Positions 62,988 to 64,000 of a DNA stretch of 64,000 bases are shown piece by piece. Position numbers and translations under genes: made by a program. This stretch comes from Undibacterium sp. KW1 (lineage in GTDB: Bacteria > Pseudomonadota > Gammaproteobacteria > Burkholderiales > Burkholderiaceae_D): positions 3,906,001-3,970,000 of the forward strand of contig NZ_AP018439.1 in NCBI RefSeq assembly GCF_009937955.1, read 5' to 3'. The first letter of the stretch is position 1. Every line of letters starts with the position of its first letter. The notes under the pieces were generated by a model, which saw only the letters and a list, made by a program, of their open reading frames with translations, was not told where the DNA came from and did not search any database.

Positions 62988-64000
62988 AGTATTACCCCTG
63001 GCTTGCGCAATTCCTTGAGTCTTTGCAAGCCACTCTTGCGCAAATCACGTTTTGCCGCTTCCTGGCGTTCTGTACCATCGAGTGACAACATGCTGGCCAG
63101 ACTGGCATAGCTGATGCTTGCGTCAGCGGCGACCTGGCCCAGCACGGCGATAAATTCTCGTTGTATGCTTTGCGCAGTTGCTACGGTAAATAGTTCGGTA
63201 CTGAATTCCAGTGTGGCACGCAATTGTGGCTCATCAATGACAGTCAGCAGCAAATCGTATTTTGCGGTATCGGTATGCAAATCGACTGCCTGTATCTGGA
63301 AGTGCTTATTATCCAGTTCCGCCAGCGGTGCATTTTGCAGGACAAACTTGTGCTGGAACAGCGGCATGCCACCGGCATCCCGTGGCGGGTTCAGTTCTTG
63401 CACCAGCAAGTCAAATGGCAGGTGCTGGTTGAAATACGCTTGCAAGCTGGTTTGTCTGACCTTGCCCAGCATGTCGGCAAAGCTGTTGCAATCAGAAAAA
63501 TTACTGCGCAAGACCAGTTGATTGACGAAGAAACCCTGAATTTTTTCAGCCAGCGGATGATCCCTGCCAGCGATATCACTGCCAACAACGATATCTTCCT
63601 GGCCAGACCTGTGACGCAGGACGACATGAAAAGCCGTCAACAAGAGCATGAACAGGGTAGTTGAATGCTGACGTGCGACACGGCGCAAATCATCGGACAG
63701 TTTGGCATCAAGCCAGAAGCTGATGCGTGTACCAGCATGGCTGCTGTTTACAGGACGCGGGAAATCGGTCGGCAAATTCAGGCGTGGCAAGGCAGCCAGT
63801 TGCTGTTTCCAGTACTGCATTTCCTTATCCAGATATTGTTCCTGCACCTGCTGTTCCCACCAGTGGCTGAAGTCTGCATATTGCAATGCAGGTTCTGTAA
63901 ATGCCTGGATGCGGTTCACTTCAGCGGCATAGGCCTGCAAGAGTTCTTGCGCAAACAGGGCAATCGCCCAGCCATCGGTGGCGATATGGTGTATCAGTAT
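62984..64000 (-). CDS. Non-ribosomal peptide synthetase, C-terminal condensation domain (partial)
   Basis: The frame is open to the right edge, so the gene starts outside the window. The visible 338 residues are the last two thirds of a condensation domain: the active-site motif HHIATDGWA is at the edge (about 63960-63990), then ADFSHWWEQQVQEQYLDKEM, GRDHPLAEKIQGFFVNQLVLR and MPLFQHKFVLQNAP. The protein ends about 40 residues after the domain with no adenylation, carrier or thioesterase domain. A terminal condensation domain suggests release by condensation or action on a free partner. The stop overlaps the 412-residue gene. Confidence 0.93.
   Translation of the reverse strand: MLIHHIATDGWAIALFAQELLQAYAAEVNRIQAFTEPALQYADFSHWWEQQVQEQYLDKEMQYWKQQLAALPRLNLPTDFPRPVNSSHAGTRISFWLDAKLSDDLRRVARQHSTTLFMLLLTAFHVVLRHRSGQEDIVVGSDIAGRDHPLAEKIQGFFVNQLVLRSNFSDCNSFADMLGKVRQTSLQAYFNQHLPFDLLVQELNPPRDAGGMPLFQHKFVLQNAPLAELDNKHFQIQAVDLHTDTAKYDLLLTVIDEPQLRATLEFSTELFTVATAQSIQREFIAVLGQVAADASISYASLASMLSLDGTERQEAAKRDLRKSGLQRLKELRKPGVIL

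Overview
The window looks like a chromosomal segment of a betaproteobacterium of the order Burkholderiales, most likely an Oxalobacteraceae member of the Undibacterium type. Three things suggest this: the block gyrA-serC-pheA-tyrA-aroA-cmk-rpsA-ihfB-lapA-lapB-ugd-rfaE1, the ompA/ubiG/gph/ssrA neighbourhood, and a moderate G+C content judged by eye. The genus is inference; the order is well supported by gene order and protein sequence.

Left part (1-22449) is mostly housekeeping. It has a partial cysM, a ComEA-like helix-hairpin-helix protein with a lysine/alanine tail, and a LysR regulator divergent from a doxX-dioxygenase pair. The long minus-strand block follows: DNA gyrase A, serine and aromatic amino acid biosynthesis, CMP kinase, ribosomal protein S1, IHF-beta, LPS assembly proteins and nucleotide-sugar/heptose enzymes. 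Two OmpA-family genes, ubiG, gph and the tmRNA gene ssrA are on the plus strand. The pheA gene has an apparent 1-base deletion near its start that separates its start codon from the rest of the chorismate mutase/prephenate dehydratase.

From 22450 to about 34170 the DNA is accessory. The 3' end of ssrA and its terminator are duplicated in diverged form, like an attachment-site scar. An orphan DUF1778 antitoxin with a chimeric tail, a DUF6155-like gene, a complete Wadjet type I anti-plasmid operon (jetABCD) and a six-helix membrane protein follow. A glutathione transferase and two head-to-head 5'-truncated genes close the region. No integrase is visible.

From 34177 to 39764 there is an alpha-glucoside phosphorolysis operon: GH65 phosphorylase, beta-phosphoglucomutase, MFS transporter and LacI regulator. 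Its promoter is directly readable, with two LacI-type operators. From 40004 to 48603 there is a Fur-box-preceded NIS siderophore locus: two IucA/IucC synthetases, an MFS exporter, a TonB receptor and a PepSY membrane protein. From 48852 to 52902 a second LacI regulator is divergent from a large TonB-dependent receptor with paired operator-like repeats.

The right end (52959-64000) holds the left part of a non-ribosomal peptide locus. A type II thioesterase and a phosphopantetheinyl transferase are divergent. A 77-residue nitrile-hydratase-leader-like (NHLP-type) peptide and a STAS protein come next. Then a tightly coupled minus-strand operon runs in the order NRPS condensation domain (continuing past the window), an unrecognised 412-residue protein, a fold-type II PLP enzyme, a luciferase-like monooxygenase, a fatty acyl-AMP ligase, an acyl carrier protein and an ABC exporter with a C-terminal cyclic-nucleotide-binding domain. 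This suggests a lipid-primed peptide with an unusual building block and its own exporter, and it is the best candidate in the window for something undescribed.
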